Notes: a model not told the origin generated them from the letters alone. A stretch of DNA of 15,157 nt from Leucobacter sp. UBA1945 (GCA_002336855.1 DDEV01000041.1:321-15477), one strand, 5' to 3'; shown: positions 8,726 through 15,157, counted from the stretch's first letter. Made by a program: numbers and translations.

Positions 8726-9544
8726 TCAATGATGTCTCTCAAATGTATCGAGTGCCCGGTCGAGATCGACGAGCACCGCCCGCCGCTCGGGGTTCGCGCG
8801 ATAGAACTCGAGCAGCCTGCCCACGAGTTCGGCGTTCGAGCCCAAACCGACCGCGGAGCGAGTGAGCGGACGATCCTCGGCAAAATCGACCCTGAGCCTG
8901 CCTCGCCTGCCGAACCCTGGCGACCAAACGACACCTCTGATCTCGCCCCAGCCTCGATGCTCCGCGCCGAATCCCCTGCGAAACGACAGCCCTGCGGGCG
9001 ACAGCGCGACCCCCGGGCTCACGCGCAGCAGCACCAGCCACACCCCGAGCAGCGCGATGCCGAGCAGGCCGCCGACAACACCGATGCCGACCCAGAGCCG
9101 ATCTGCCTCGGCGCGGTCGAAGGCGAGCGTTCGCGCCGTATGGTCGAGGTCGGCGAGCGCGACGATCGCGAGCAGCCCGCCCGCGACCGCGCAGGTCACC
9201 GCCGCCCAGAGCAGCAGGGTGCGGCCGAACGGCAGTCGGGTGCGAAAGCGCATGGAGGGCGCCTCGCCGCCTGCAGCGCCCGTATCGACGGTGACGGAGT
9301 CGAAGCTGCCGAACAGATCGTCGCTCAGCACGTAACAGGCGTAGAGCGAGACGGCGAGCCAGACCACGAGCCCCTGCAGAATCGGCATGACCGCGAGACC
9401 CGTGTTCGCGAGCGCGAACCAGAGCACGAGCACCGGAAGCCCCACGGCCAACGCGACCAGTCGCGGTGCCCCGTAGACCCTGCGTCGGCGCTCGGGTCGA
9501 TCCCGACCCTCGATGAAGAACGTCGTCGTGCGAAACCGCCGCAT
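8726..9544 (-). CDS. Four-helix membrane protein with PH-like C-terminal part
   Basis: I do not recognise a named family. The 272 residues begin with a basic N-terminus (many Arg in 2-23), followed by four hydrophobic segments at about 28-46, 51-72, 109-130 and 152-173. From about 176 on the protein is soluble: the segment VSPAGLSFRRGFG-like (near 175-193) followed by WGEIRGVVW and RLRVDF resembles the beta-strand pattern of bacterial PH domains, but this is my inference. The last 30 residues are charged and probably helical. The ATG at 9542-9544 lies 3 bases after the thyA stop, and the FAD oxidase ends the other neighbour's gap at 37 bases, so the gene sits within the thyA-folA unit. Similar unnamed membrane proteins next to thyA occur in related actinobacteria (from memory). 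Function unknown; a membrane anchor or regulatory role is only a guess. Confidence 0.8.
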   Translation of the reverse strand: MRRFRTTTFFIEGRDRPERRRRVYGAPRLVALAVGLPVLVLWFALANTGLAVMPILQGLVVWLAVSLYACYVLSDDLFGSFDSVTVDTGAAGGEAPSMRFRTRLPFGRTLLLWAAVTCAVAGGLLAIVALADLDHTARTLAFDRAEADRLWVGIGVVGGLLGIALLGVWLVLLRVSPGVALSPAGLSFRRGFGAEHRGWGEIRGVVWSPGFGRRGRLRVDFAEDRPLTRSAVGLGSNAELVGRLLEFYRANPERRAVLVDLDRALDTFERHH

Positions 9545-9547
9545 CCG

Positions 9548-10357
9548 TCAGACCGCGACGGGAGCTTTGATGCCTGGATGATGCTGGTAGCCGACGATCT
9601 CGAAGTCCTCGAACTCGTAGTCGAAGATGCTGTCGCGCTTCGCGATCTTGATCGTCGGGTACGGGAAGGGATCGCGCGCGAGCTGCTTCTCGACCTGCTC
9701 GACGTGATTGTCGTAGATGTGGCAGTCGCCACCGGTCCAGATAAACTCGCCCGGCTCGAGCCCCGTCTGCTGCGCCACCATCAGCGTGAGCAGCGCATAG
9801 CTCGCAATGTTGAACGGCACCCCGAGAAACATATCTGCCGAGCGCTGGTAGAGCTGGCAGCTGAGCTTGCCGTCTGCGACGTAGAACTGGAAGAAAGCGT
9901 GACACGGCATGAGTGCCATCTCGTCGAGTTCGGCGACATTCCATGCGCTCACCAGGTGGCGACGCGAGTCCGGGTTCTGCTTCAGCTGCTCCAACACCAG
10001 CGCGATCTGATCGATGTGCCCGCCGTCCGGGGTCGGCCATGACCGCCACTGCACCCCGTAGACGGGGCCGAGGTCGCCCTGGCTGTTCGCCCACTCATCC
10101 CAGATCGTCACCCCGTTGTCGGTGAGGTACTTCGTGTTGCCCTCGCCGCGCAAGAACCACAGCAGCTCGTACACCACCGATTTGAAGTGCACGCGCTTCG
10201 TCGTGATCAACGGAAACGACTCGGCGAGGTCGAAGCGAATCTGCTTGCCGAAGAGGCTGCGCGTGCCCGTTCCCGTACGATCGCCCTTCGGTGTGCCGTG
10301 CTCGAACACCTCCCGAAGCAGATCCTCGTACGGGGTTGCAATCGGTGCGGCAGTCAT
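9548..10357 (-). CDS. thyA: Thymidylate synthase ThyA
   Basis: Methylates dUMP to dTMP using methylene-tetrahydrofolate and releases dihydrofolate for FolA. I use the ATG at 10355-10357, which gives 269 residues, close to the 264 of E. coli. An in-frame TTG two codons earlier (10361-10363) is possible but less attractive. In the ATG numbering the nucleophile is Cys152 within MPCHAFFQFYV. Arg residues of the phosphate site are visible (RTGTGTRS near 27-34 and the RRH pair before the active site), as are RSADMFLGVPFNIASYA and the C-terminal valine of PVAV. No ribosome site precedes either start; instead a TAGAAT -10 box lies seven bases before the ATG, which fits a leaderless mRNA. The gene follows the permease by 27 bases and probably begins the thyA-folA-dapA unit. 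Confidence 0.96.
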   Translation of the reverse strand: MTAAPIATPYEDLLREVFEHGTPKGDRTGTGTRSLFGKQIRFDLAESFPLITTKRVHFKSVVYELLWFLRGEGNTKYLTDNGVTIWDEWANSQGDLGPVYGVQWRSWPTPDGGHIDQIALVLEQLKQNPDSRRHLVSAWNVAELDEMALMPCHAFFQFYVADGKLSCQLYQRSADMFLGVPFNIASYALLTLMVAQQTGLEPGEFIWTGGDCHIYDNHVEQVEKQLARDPFPYPTIKIAKRDSIFDYEFEDFEIVGYQHHPGIKAPVAV

Positions 10358-10364
10358 GGGCAAG

Positions 10365-10370
10365 ATTCTA
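10365..10370 (-). promoter_or_regulatory. Candidate -10 box of a leaderless thyA transcript
   Basis: The minus-strand hexamer TAGAAT ends seven bases before the thyA ATG, so a transcript would start at or within a base of the start codon. No recognisable -35 box lies 16-18 bases further upstream. The absence of a ribosome site supports leaderless expression, which is common in Actinobacteria. Inferred only. Confidence 0.4.
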
Positions 10371-10382
10371 GCGAAGCTTCGC
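10371..10382. repeat. Perfect 12-base palindrome upstream of thyA
   Basis: GCGAAGCTTCGC is identical on both strands. It lies between the permease stop codon and the thyA -10 box, in the spacer of the presumed promoter, where a repressor dimer could bind. As RNA it could only fold into a weak four-pair stem, so a terminator is unlikely. Chance occurrence in a high-GC genome is possible. Confidence 0.35.
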
Positions 10383-10384
10383 GC

Positions 10385-11983
10385 TTAGCCGCTGAGGCCG
10401 TCGTCGAACGTCTCGAGCATCGAGGTGTCTTGCGTCGCGTCTGCCTTCGCAAGCACCTTGCCGCTGAAGAACTCAGGCGACTTCTTCGCCTGCATCAGCA
10501 TCAGCACCACACCGATGCCGAGCACCGCGACGCCGATCAGACCGACGAGGCCGATGCCTGCGATGTTGCTGCCGGAGCCGGCCGCGGGATCCATCGCATC
10601 GATCGTAGTTTTCACGAACACGATCAGCAGCAGCACGCCGCCAAGGCCCGGCAGTACGATCTTCGAGAAGACGGCCCCCGCGCCCTCCTTGAGGGCCGAC
10701 TTGCGGAAGTACCAGGGGCTCGCGAGGGCGGTGATGCCGTAGTAGAAGCACACCATCATGCCGAGCGCGGTAATCGTGTCCCACAGCACGTCTTCGCTGA
10801 TGAAGCGCATCACCGCGTAGAACACCGAGGCGACGATCGACGACAGCAGCAGCGCGACGTGCGGCGACTTGTACTTCGGGTGGACCTTCTTGATGGCGGG
10901 TGGCAGCGCACCGTAATGCGACATCGCGAGCAGGGTACGGGCTGGCGAGATAGCCGTGGAGTTGATCGACGCCATTGCGCTGACAAGAATCGCGAGGGAG
11001 AGCAGGATCGCGGCCGGGCCCATGACGGGGTGCGCGAGTGCCGCGAAGATGTTCTCGATGATCTCTTCATTGCCGAGACCCGTGGGGCCGTCACCAAGAC
11101 CCGCGTACGCGACAGTCGCGGTCGCAGTGCCGACGTACAGCACAACGAGAATACCGACGAGAATCATTGCGGCCTTGCTCTCCGTCGACAGCTTGCCCTT
11201 CGACGGCTTGGTCTCTTCACCCATCGTGAGCACGGTGTCCCAGCCCCAGTACACGAAGATCGAGACTGCAATACCGGCGGCGAAGGCGCTGAAGCTCGAC
11301 ACCTCGAGCGGGTTGAACCATGAGAGCTCGGGCATCTTGCCTTCGGGGTTCGAAGGGTCGCCTGCACCGACGAACATCGCGATGATGAACCAGATCATGA
11401 CCGCCATCTGAAAGACCACGGTGATGTACTGGAAGACCTTGGTCGAGGTCATGCCCCGGTACGAGATGAAGGTGGCGAGCGCCATGAAGCCGAGGCACAC
11501 GAGTATGTTGATGAATTTGTTGCTCGCGATGTCGGCGATCGACGGGTCACCGACCATGATGCTGATCGATTGAAACAGGAACTCGACGGCGATGCCTGCG
11601 AGGTTCGAGAGCACGAGCACGGTGGCGGCGATGAGGCCCCAGCCTGCCATCCAGCCGATCCACGGACCGAACGCGCGAGTCGCCCAGGTGAACGAGGTGC
11701 CCGAATCCGGCATCGCGGTGTTGAGCGCGCGATAGCCGAGGGCCACGAGCAGCATGGGAATGAAGCCCATCAAGAAGATGGCGGGCGTCTGGTAGCCAAC
11801 CTCGCTCGCGGCCGGGCCGACCGCAGCGGTCAGCGTGTATGCGGGGGCGCAGGTTGACAGGCCGATCACGAGCGCTCCGAGCACGCCGACGGTTCCCTGC
11901 GGCAGCCCCTTCTTGCTGATGCCTGTCAACGAGTCGAGGGTGCGCGTCGCGGGCGCGGCCGCGTTCAGGTCGTACTTGCTCAT
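10385..11983 (-). CDS. APC-family amino-acid permease
   Basis: Cytoplasmic-membrane transporter of the amino acid-polyamine-organocation superfamily, 532 residues with about twelve hydrophobic helices beginning near residue 32. Helix 1 carries GLSTCAPAYTLT (41-52), and the loop-helix 3 block PDSGTSFTWATRAFGPWIGW (92-111) is the family consensus region. A motif similar to the conserved SRTLLAMS of helix 8 is seen as SPARTLLAMS. The substrate cannot be assigned; the closeness to dapB makes a lysine-pathway link tempting but unproven. The ATG at 11981-11983 has GGGAG about 4-5 bases upstream. The C-terminus is a cytosolic tail of about 40 residues ending in an acidic stretch. A 179-base non-coding leader separates it from the upstream gene, so it is probably regulated on its own, and it interrupts a cluster that otherwise looks like the standard dapB-thyA neighbourhood. 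Confidence 0.9.
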   Translation of the reverse strand: MSKYDLNAAAPATRTLDSLTGISKKGLPQGTVGVLGALVIGLSTCAPAYTLTAAVGPAASEVGYQTPAIFLMGFIPMLLVALGYRALNTAMPDSGTSFTWATRAFGPWIGWMAGWGLIAATVLVLSNLAGIAVEFLFQSISIMVGDPSIADIASNKFINILVCLGFMALATFISYRGMTSTKVFQYITVVFQMAVMIWFIIAMFVGAGDPSNPEGKMPELSWFNPLEVSSFSAFAAGIAVSIFVYWGWDTVLTMGEETKPSKGKLSTESKAAMILVGILVVLYVGTATATVAYAGLGDGPTGLGNEEIIENIFAALAHPVMGPAAILLSLAILVSAMASINSTAISPARTLLAMSHYGALPPAIKKVHPKYKSPHVALLLSSIVASVFYAVMRFISEDVLWDTITALGMMVCFYYGITALASPWYFRKSALKEGAGAVFSKIVLPGLGGVLLLIVFVKTTIDAMDPAAGSGSNIAGIGLVGLIGVAVLGIGVVLMLMQAKKSPEFFSGKVLAKADATQDTSMLETFDDGLSG

Positions 11984-12162
11984 GTGTCTCCCACAATCTT
12001 TGACACGATACCGAGCGGCTCAGAGCGGCACTGGGCATCTGACGAAACGAAGAGATGTTCGCCTATACGCACGACGATGAGTTCTCGGTCATGGGGCCGA
12101 GGTCGTCGCTGCTAGGCAAAAATTGTATTCCCGAAACTGAGAATCACCTAAACGACTGTGCC
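11984..12162 (-). promoter_or_regulatory. Non-coding leader of the APC permease gene
   Basis: The 179 bases hold no convincing reading frame. On the minus strand TACAAT (12122-12127) is a good -10 match, with no clear -35 box. A start about seven bases downstream would place three nested stems at the very 5' end of the RNA: 12061-12065 with 12113-12117, 12072-12077 with 12103-12108, and 12084-12088 with 12097-12101. Further down are a five-pair hairpin (12036-12040 with 12053-12057) and a direct repeat GAGCGGC at 12013-12019 and 12023-12029. No U-run follows the stems. I do not recognise a known riboswitch class. Confidence 0.4.
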
Positions 12163-12624
12163 TTATGCACCACGGCTCGCGCGCTCGCGCGCGATGCCTT
12201 CGCGAATCGCACGCCTCGCGCGGCTGCGGTCCCCGCACGCGTCATACACGATGCCGAGCCGCATCCAGCTTCTCCAGTTGTTCGGGTCGGCCTCGGCTTC
12301 TTCGCGATACTTCGCGAACGCGGCGTCCGCAACTGCGCGATCCGGCTTGCCAGTTGAGCCGACCTCGCCCAGATCGTCTGGCAGCAACCCCTCGGCCTCG
12401 AGTTTGTCGACGAGAGCCGTCGAGCGCGCGCCGAAAAGCAACTCGCGCACCAACGCCCACACGCCGATCAGCGGCAGCACGAGCAGCGCCACTCCCATTG
12501 CGATGGCGATCGGGGTGCCAGAAGCGAGCAGCGAGGCCGCGCGCACCCCGGCAAAGCCGAAGTACAGCACGAGCAGCGCACTCATGATCGCGACCCCCAG
12601 GATCGCCCTCGCCCGAGCGCTCAC
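12163..12624 (-). CDS. Small membrane protein with a TPR-like C-terminus
   Basis: The 153-residue protein has two hydrophobic segments (about 8-28 and 38-60), a charged linker, and one TPR-like helix pair at 101-146: AFAKYREEAEADPNN is followed by WRSWMRLGIVYDACGD and a final Arg-rich helix. One TPR motif alone is short, so binding of a partner would need oligomers or additional helices. The GTG start (12622-12624) overlaps the dapB stop by 4 bases, with GGGG about 8 bases upstream inside dapB, so it is translationally coupled to dapB. Similar TPR/membrane proteins directly after dapB are, from memory, usual in Microbacteriaceae. No function is established; an envelope-associated scaffold is a guess. 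Confidence 0.82.
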   Translation of the reverse strand: MSARARAILGVAIMSALLVLYFGFAGVRAASLLASGTPIAIAMGVALLVLPLIGVWALVRELLFGARSTALVDKLEAEGLLPDDLGEVGSTGKPDRAVADAAFAKYREEAEADPNNWRSWMRLGIVYDACGDRSRARRAIREGIARERASRGA

Positions 12625-13373
12625 GCGCGCGCTGCCCCGCTCGCACCAGTGAGCCCGAGCACGTGCTCGAGGCCCACCACGAGACCCTCGAGGCCAGAGA
12701 CCGCCCCGAGCGCGGCCCGAATGCCCGCGCGATACGAATCGTTCGAGTGCGTCACGTGGGTGATCGTCAGCTCTTCGCCCTCGCCACCGAAACGCACCTC
12801 TTGGCGCGCAATCACGCCCTGCATGCGCAGGCTGTGCACGGGAACCCCGGCGACCAGCTGGCCCCGCGCCCGCTGGTCGGCGAACGGCGCCTCTGGGGGG
12901 CGACCATCGCGCGCCTGCGCGACGAGCTCAGCGGTGCGTACCGCGGTGCCGCTTGGTGAGTCGATCTTGCCCGCGTGATGCGCTTCGATGATCTCGATGC
13001 TGTCGAAGTGCCTCGCCGCGATGGTCGAAAGCATCGTGCCGAGCACCGAGCCGAGCGAGAAGTTCGGCACGACGAGCACAGCCGCACCCGGCAGCTCTTC
13101 GACCACCGCTCGCAGCCCGTCGAGGCGCTCGGCAGACCAGCCGCTCGTGCCTATGATCACGCGCTGCCCGCGCCGCAGCGCACGCTCGACGATTGCGGGC
13201 GAGACATCGGGGTGGGTGACATCGAAGAGCACCGACGCGTCTGCCCCCTCGTCTGCTGGTGAGGCGCTACTCAGTCGCGCCGTCAGCTCGAAGTCGGGGT
13301 GATCCTCGACAATGCCACACACAAACTCACCAAGGCGACCGGTCGCACCGCTCACCGCAACCGAAATCGTCAT
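12621..13373 (-). CDS. dapB: 4-hydroxy-tetrahydrodipicolinate reductase DapB
   Basis: Reduces the product of DapA with NAD(P)H on the way to diaminopimelate and lysine. The 250 residues match the actinobacterial length. The nucleotide-binding loop GATGRLG is at 9-15. The catalytic and substrate region is EAHHAGKIDSPSGTA (130-144), with the His132-His133 pair, Lys136 and the SGT that binds substrate carboxylates. The ATG at 13371-13373 has TTAGGA 7 bases upstream. It lies 22 bases after the M16 peptidase stop and overlaps the following small gene by 4 bases, so the three genes are probably one operon. The pairing of dapB with a processing-peptidase-like gene after pnp is standard in Actinobacteria (from memory). 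Confidence 0.96.
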   Translation of the reverse strand: MTISVAVSGATGRLGEFVCGIVEDHPDFELTARLSSASPADEGADASVLFDVTHPDVSPAIVERALRRGQRVIIGTSGWSAERLDGLRAVVEELPGAAVLVVPNFSLGSVLGTMLSTIAARHFDSIEIIEAHHAGKIDSPSGTAVRTAELVAQARDGRPPEAPFADQRARGQLVAGVPVHSLRMQGVIARQEVRFGGEGEELTITHVTHSNDSYRAGIRAALGAVSGLEGLVVGLEHVLGLTGASGAARA

Positions 13374-13395
13374 GGTGCAATCCTAAGGCGAAGAC

Positions 13396-14760
13396 CTACA
13401 GCGCGGCGCGTGCCACGTCGCCGACCGCGACCACGCTCATCGGACCCTCGGCAACGAACTGCGCGATCTCGCGAATCTGCAGCGGAGTCACCGCGTGAAA
13501 ACGCTCGAGCGACGCGTCAAGCGTGAACAGCTCGCCAGCGCCAAGTTCCGCCCTCGCGAGCCTGCCCATGCGAGTGTCGCTGTCTTCAAGGGCGAGCGCC
13601 GATGAACCCGCGATCTGCCCGAGCGCGCGGGTGTGCTCTTCTTCAGTGATGCCACCGCTCGCGATGCCTCGCAGCTCGGCCTGAGCGAGCTCGGCGACCT
13701 GCGCCGCCTTCTCGGGCATCGTGCCGGCGTACATGCCAAAAACGCCGCCGTCGCTATAGCTCGCGCCGAACGAGTACGCGGTGTAGGCGAGGCCGCGCTT
13801 TTCGCGAATCTCTTGAAACAGTCGACTCGACATGCCGCCGCCGAGCACGGAGTTCATGATGCCGAAGGCGAAGCGGCGAGGATCCCCCGCACGCAGTCCC
13901 CGCGTGCCGATCATGAGGTTGATCTGCTCGCTCTCGCGAGGCACGAGGTGCGGGTCCGGAGCCGGCGCGAACCCCTCACCCAACGAGCTTCCTCCGCCGA
14001 CGCCGACTGCGCGCCGCAGCGGCGCGCGATCCTCGTCGATGCTCCATCGACCGCCCGCGAGCCGCAAGGCTGCAAGCACCTGCTCGACAAGCCGGTCGTG
14101 ATCGACCGCACCCGCCGCCGTCACCACAAGCGTCGACGGATCGTACTGCGCAAGGTAGTGGGCCATCACGTCGTCACGGCGGGCCGCGCGAATCGTCTCG
14201 GGGTTGCCGCCGATGGGGCGCCCGAGCGGGTGGGCGCCGAGCACGGCTTCGAAGAAGCGCTCGTTCGCGACGTCTGAGAGGTCGTCTGCGGCCATCGCGA
14301 GTTCTTCGAGGATCACCCCGCGTTCGGTCTCGAACTCGTCCGGATCGATCACCGAGTTCGTCACCATGTCGGCGAGCGTGACAACCGCGCCGTCAAGGTC
14401 GACGTCGCGCACCTTCGCGTAGTAGCAGGTGTACTCCTTGGCAGTCAGCGCATTGTTCTCGGCGCCGATGCTGTCGAAGCTCGTCGCGATCTCGTACGCG
14501 CCCCGCGTCGGCGTGCCCTTGAACAGCAGATGCTCGAGAAAGTGGGTGCTGCCGAGGCTTCCCGGCGCATCTCCGCGCTCAGCCTGCTCGTCGCGCGAGC
14601 CGATGCCGACCCAGAATCCGACCGTCGCCGAGCGCGCGCCGGGCATGTGCTCGGTCAGCACGCGCAGGCCGCTCGGGTGCACGGTACGGCGCATCAGCCC
14701 ACCGCCGAGATCGGCTTCGAGTTCGGGCAGGTCGAGGGGAAGAAGAACTGGCTCTGGCAT
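13396..14760 (-). CDS. pepR: M16-family zinc peptidase (PepR/processing-protease type)
   Basis: Zinc endopeptidase related to mitochondrial processing peptidase and insulinase; the physiological substrate in actinobacteria is not known to me. The 454 residues contain both halves of the M16 fold. The inverted zinc motif HFLEH (73-77) gives two His ligands and the catalytic Glu76, and the distal Glu ligand is in ILEEL (150-154). The second half retains the substrate-binding segment REKRGLAYTAYS. A loop of about ten extra residues (EQAERGDAPG, 58-67) lies just before the zinc motif, where relatives I remember are shorter. The ATG at 14758-14760 is preceded by AGTAGGG about 8 bases upstream. A terminator separates it from pnp, so it needs its own promoter, presumably in 14761-14880. 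The symbol follows the mycobacterial name and is tentative. Confidence 0.92.
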   Translation of the reverse strand: MPEPVLLPLDLPELEADLGGGLMRRTVHPSGLRVLTEHMPGARSATVGFWVGIGSRDEQAERGDAPGSLGSTHFLEHLLFKGTPTRGAYEIATSFDSIGAENNALTAKEYTCYYAKVRDVDLDGAVVTLADMVTNSVIDPDEFETERGVILEELAMAADDLSDVANERFFEAVLGAHPLGRPIGGNPETIRAARRDDVMAHYLAQYDPSTLVVTAAGAVDHDRLVEQVLAALRLAGGRWSIDEDRAPLRRAVGVGGGSSLGEGFAPAPDPHLVPRESEQINLMIGTRGLRAGDPRRFAFGIMNSVLGGGMSSRLFQEIREKRGLAYTAYSFGASYSDGGVFGMYAGTMPEKAAQVAELAQAELRGIASGGITEEEHTRALGQIAGSSALALEDSDTRMGRLARAELGAGELFTLDASLERFHAVTPLQIREIAQFVAEGPMSVVAVGDVARAAL

Positions 14761-14803
14761 GCCCTCTACCCTACTGGCACGCGGCTCAGAATTCGGGCCA
14801 TAG

Positions 14804-14835
14804 AGGTCTCGTGCTGGCGTGCTCGCACTAGACCT
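14804..14835. repeat. Imperfect inverted repeat upstream of the M16 peptidase
   Basis: GGTCTCGTGC (14805-14814) and GCACTAGACC (14825-14834) pair with a single mismatch around a 10-base loop, and the flanking A-T pair (14804, 14835) extends the stem to 11 positions. It lies about 45 bases before the peptidase start codon, so it would be in the 5' untranslated region if the promoter lies further upstream. Confidence 0.45.
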
Positions 14836-14858
14836 TCTTGACCCGGATTATCAAGAAG
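14834..14858. repeat. Perfect 8-base inverted repeat, possible operator
   Basis: CTTCTTGA (14834-14841) and TCAAGAAG (14851-14858) are exact complements with a 9-base spacer. The symmetric 25-base layout resembles a repressor or activator site, and the minus-strand sequence inside it reads GATAAT, a possible -10 box. It shares two bases with the neighbouring inverted repeat. No T-run follows on either strand, so it is a poor terminator. Confidence 0.45.
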
Positions 14859-14880
14859 CGAAGCTGCGTGCCGAAACGCA

Positions 14881-14914
14881 GAAAGGGCCCGCACCTCCAA
14901 AGGGGTGCGGGCCC
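14881..14914 (-). terminator. Strong hairpin terminator after pnp
   Basis: An 11-pair perfect GC-rich stem (14885-14895 with 14904-14914, GGGCCCGCACC and its complement) encloses an 8-base loop that can add two more pairs. On the minus strand it is followed by TTTC and lies 21 bases after the pnp stop codon, as expected of an intrinsic terminator with a short T-run. A smaller six-pair hairpin (14920-14925 with 14929-14934) lies between it and the stop codon. Confidence 0.85.
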
Positions 14915-14935
14915 GATCCTCTTCGAAACGAAGAA

Positions 14936-15157
14936 CTACTCGGCTGCCTCTTCGGCCGCTGCCTTGGCCGCCTCGGCCGCGGGGGCCTCAGCGGCCTCCT
15001 CGAGCACGGGCTCGAGCGAGAGCTTGCCGCGATCGTCGACCTTCGTGATCTTCACGAGAATCTTCTGACCGATCGAGAGCACGTCGTCGACCGACTCGAT
15101 GCGCTTGCCACCGGCGAGCTTGCGCACCTCGCTGATGTGCAGCAGGCCGTCCTTGCC
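14936..15157 (-). CDS. pnp: Polynucleotide phosphorylase, C-terminal S1 domain only
   Basis: The 3' end of the gene for the phosphorolytic 3'-5' exoribonuclease; the rest lies beyond the right window edge. The 73 visible codons read as the second half of an S1 RNA-binding domain: GKDGLLHISEV, then RKLAGGKRIESVDDVLSIGQ, then ILVKITKVDDRGKLSLEPV. A low-complexity tail of about 20 Ala and Glu residues (with a Pro and a Lys) then runs to the TAG stop. The RGKLSL ending is the typical PNPase finish, which separates it from ribosomal protein S1 and other S1-domain proteins, and the position directly upstream of an M16 peptidase gene and dapB is the usual place for actinobacterial pnp. No start is visible in the window. 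Confidence 0.88.
   Translation of the reverse strand, partial: GKDGLLHISEVRKLAGGKRIESVDDVLSIGQKILVKITKVDDRGKLSLEPVLEEAAEAPAAEAAKAAAEEAAE

Noticed and set aside
8249..10042. Plus-strand open frame of 597 codons opposite the FAD oxidase, the membrane protein and thyA
   Set aside because: It crosses several convincing minus-strand genes and its product changes composition at each gene boundary, the mark of a GC-driven shadow.
11984..12162. A lysine riboswitch in the permease leader
   Set aside because: The length is about right and the context is tempting, but I cannot find the conserved core motifs of the L box. I left the region as an unnamed structured leader.
12055..12357. A 100-codon plus-strand gene starting in the permease leader
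   Set aside because: Most of it lies opposite the small TPR gene, which has a coupled start and a sensible domain layout. The leader portion has no ribosome site before the ATG.
14838..15068. A 76-codon plus-strand gene over the pnp terminator
   Set aside because: It reads through the terminator hairpin and the antisense of the Ala-Glu-rich PNPase tail, giving a run of Ala and Ser. No ribosome site or family is visible.

Overview
This is a single-strand housekeeping window from a high-GC Gram-positive (actinobacterial) chromosome. The gene set and order (pnp, M16 peptidase, dapB, a small membrane/TPR protein, thyA, folA, dapA, RNase J, ftsK), the many GTG/TTG starts and the near absence of TTA, CTA and TCA codons over long stretches suggest the family Microbacteriaceae. 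A Leucobacter-like genus is my best guess from memory of the gene order, but the sequence alone does not prove it. Every gene I can support lies on the minus strand, so transcription runs from high to low coordinates. There are no tRNA or rRNA genes, insertion sequences, CRISPR arrays or phage genes that I can see.

Layout in transcription order. 15157-14936: the C-terminal S1 domain of polynucleotide phosphorylase, followed by a strong hairpin terminator. 14880-14761: a non-coding stretch with two adjacent inverted repeats. 14760-12163: M16 peptidase, dapB and a small membrane/TPR protein, tightly spaced and probably one unit. 12162-11984: a 179-base non-coding leader with a plausible -10 box, nested hairpins and a direct repeat. 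11983-10385: a twelve-helix APC amino-acid permease. 10384-10358: a short gap with a perfect palindrome and a -10 box seven bases before the thyA ATG. 10357-2497: thyA, a four-helix membrane protein, a GlcD-type FAD oxidase, folA, dapA, RNase J and a MurJ-family flippase, mostly overlapping or a few bases apart. 2425-1: ftsK, running off the left edge of the window before its C-terminus.

How the genes fit together. ThyA makes dTMP and dihydrofolate, which FolA reduces back to tetrahydrofolate. DapA and DapB are consecutive steps on the route to diaminopimelate and lysine. MurJ-type flippases move lipid II across the membrane, and FtsK couples division with chromosome segregation. RNase J and PNPase are both mRNA-degrading enzymes. 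The APC permease and the FAD oxidase look like local additions to this core; the permease has its own structured leader, whereas the oxidase is locked in by a 4-base overlap with folA.

I found no clear sign of an undescribed defence, mobile or biosynthetic system. The points most worth a second look are the non-coding signals (permease leader, leaderless-type thyA promoter, inverted repeats upstream of the peptidase), the zero-gap in-frame folA-dapA junction, and the MurJ homologue behind RNase J with changed residues at key positions.
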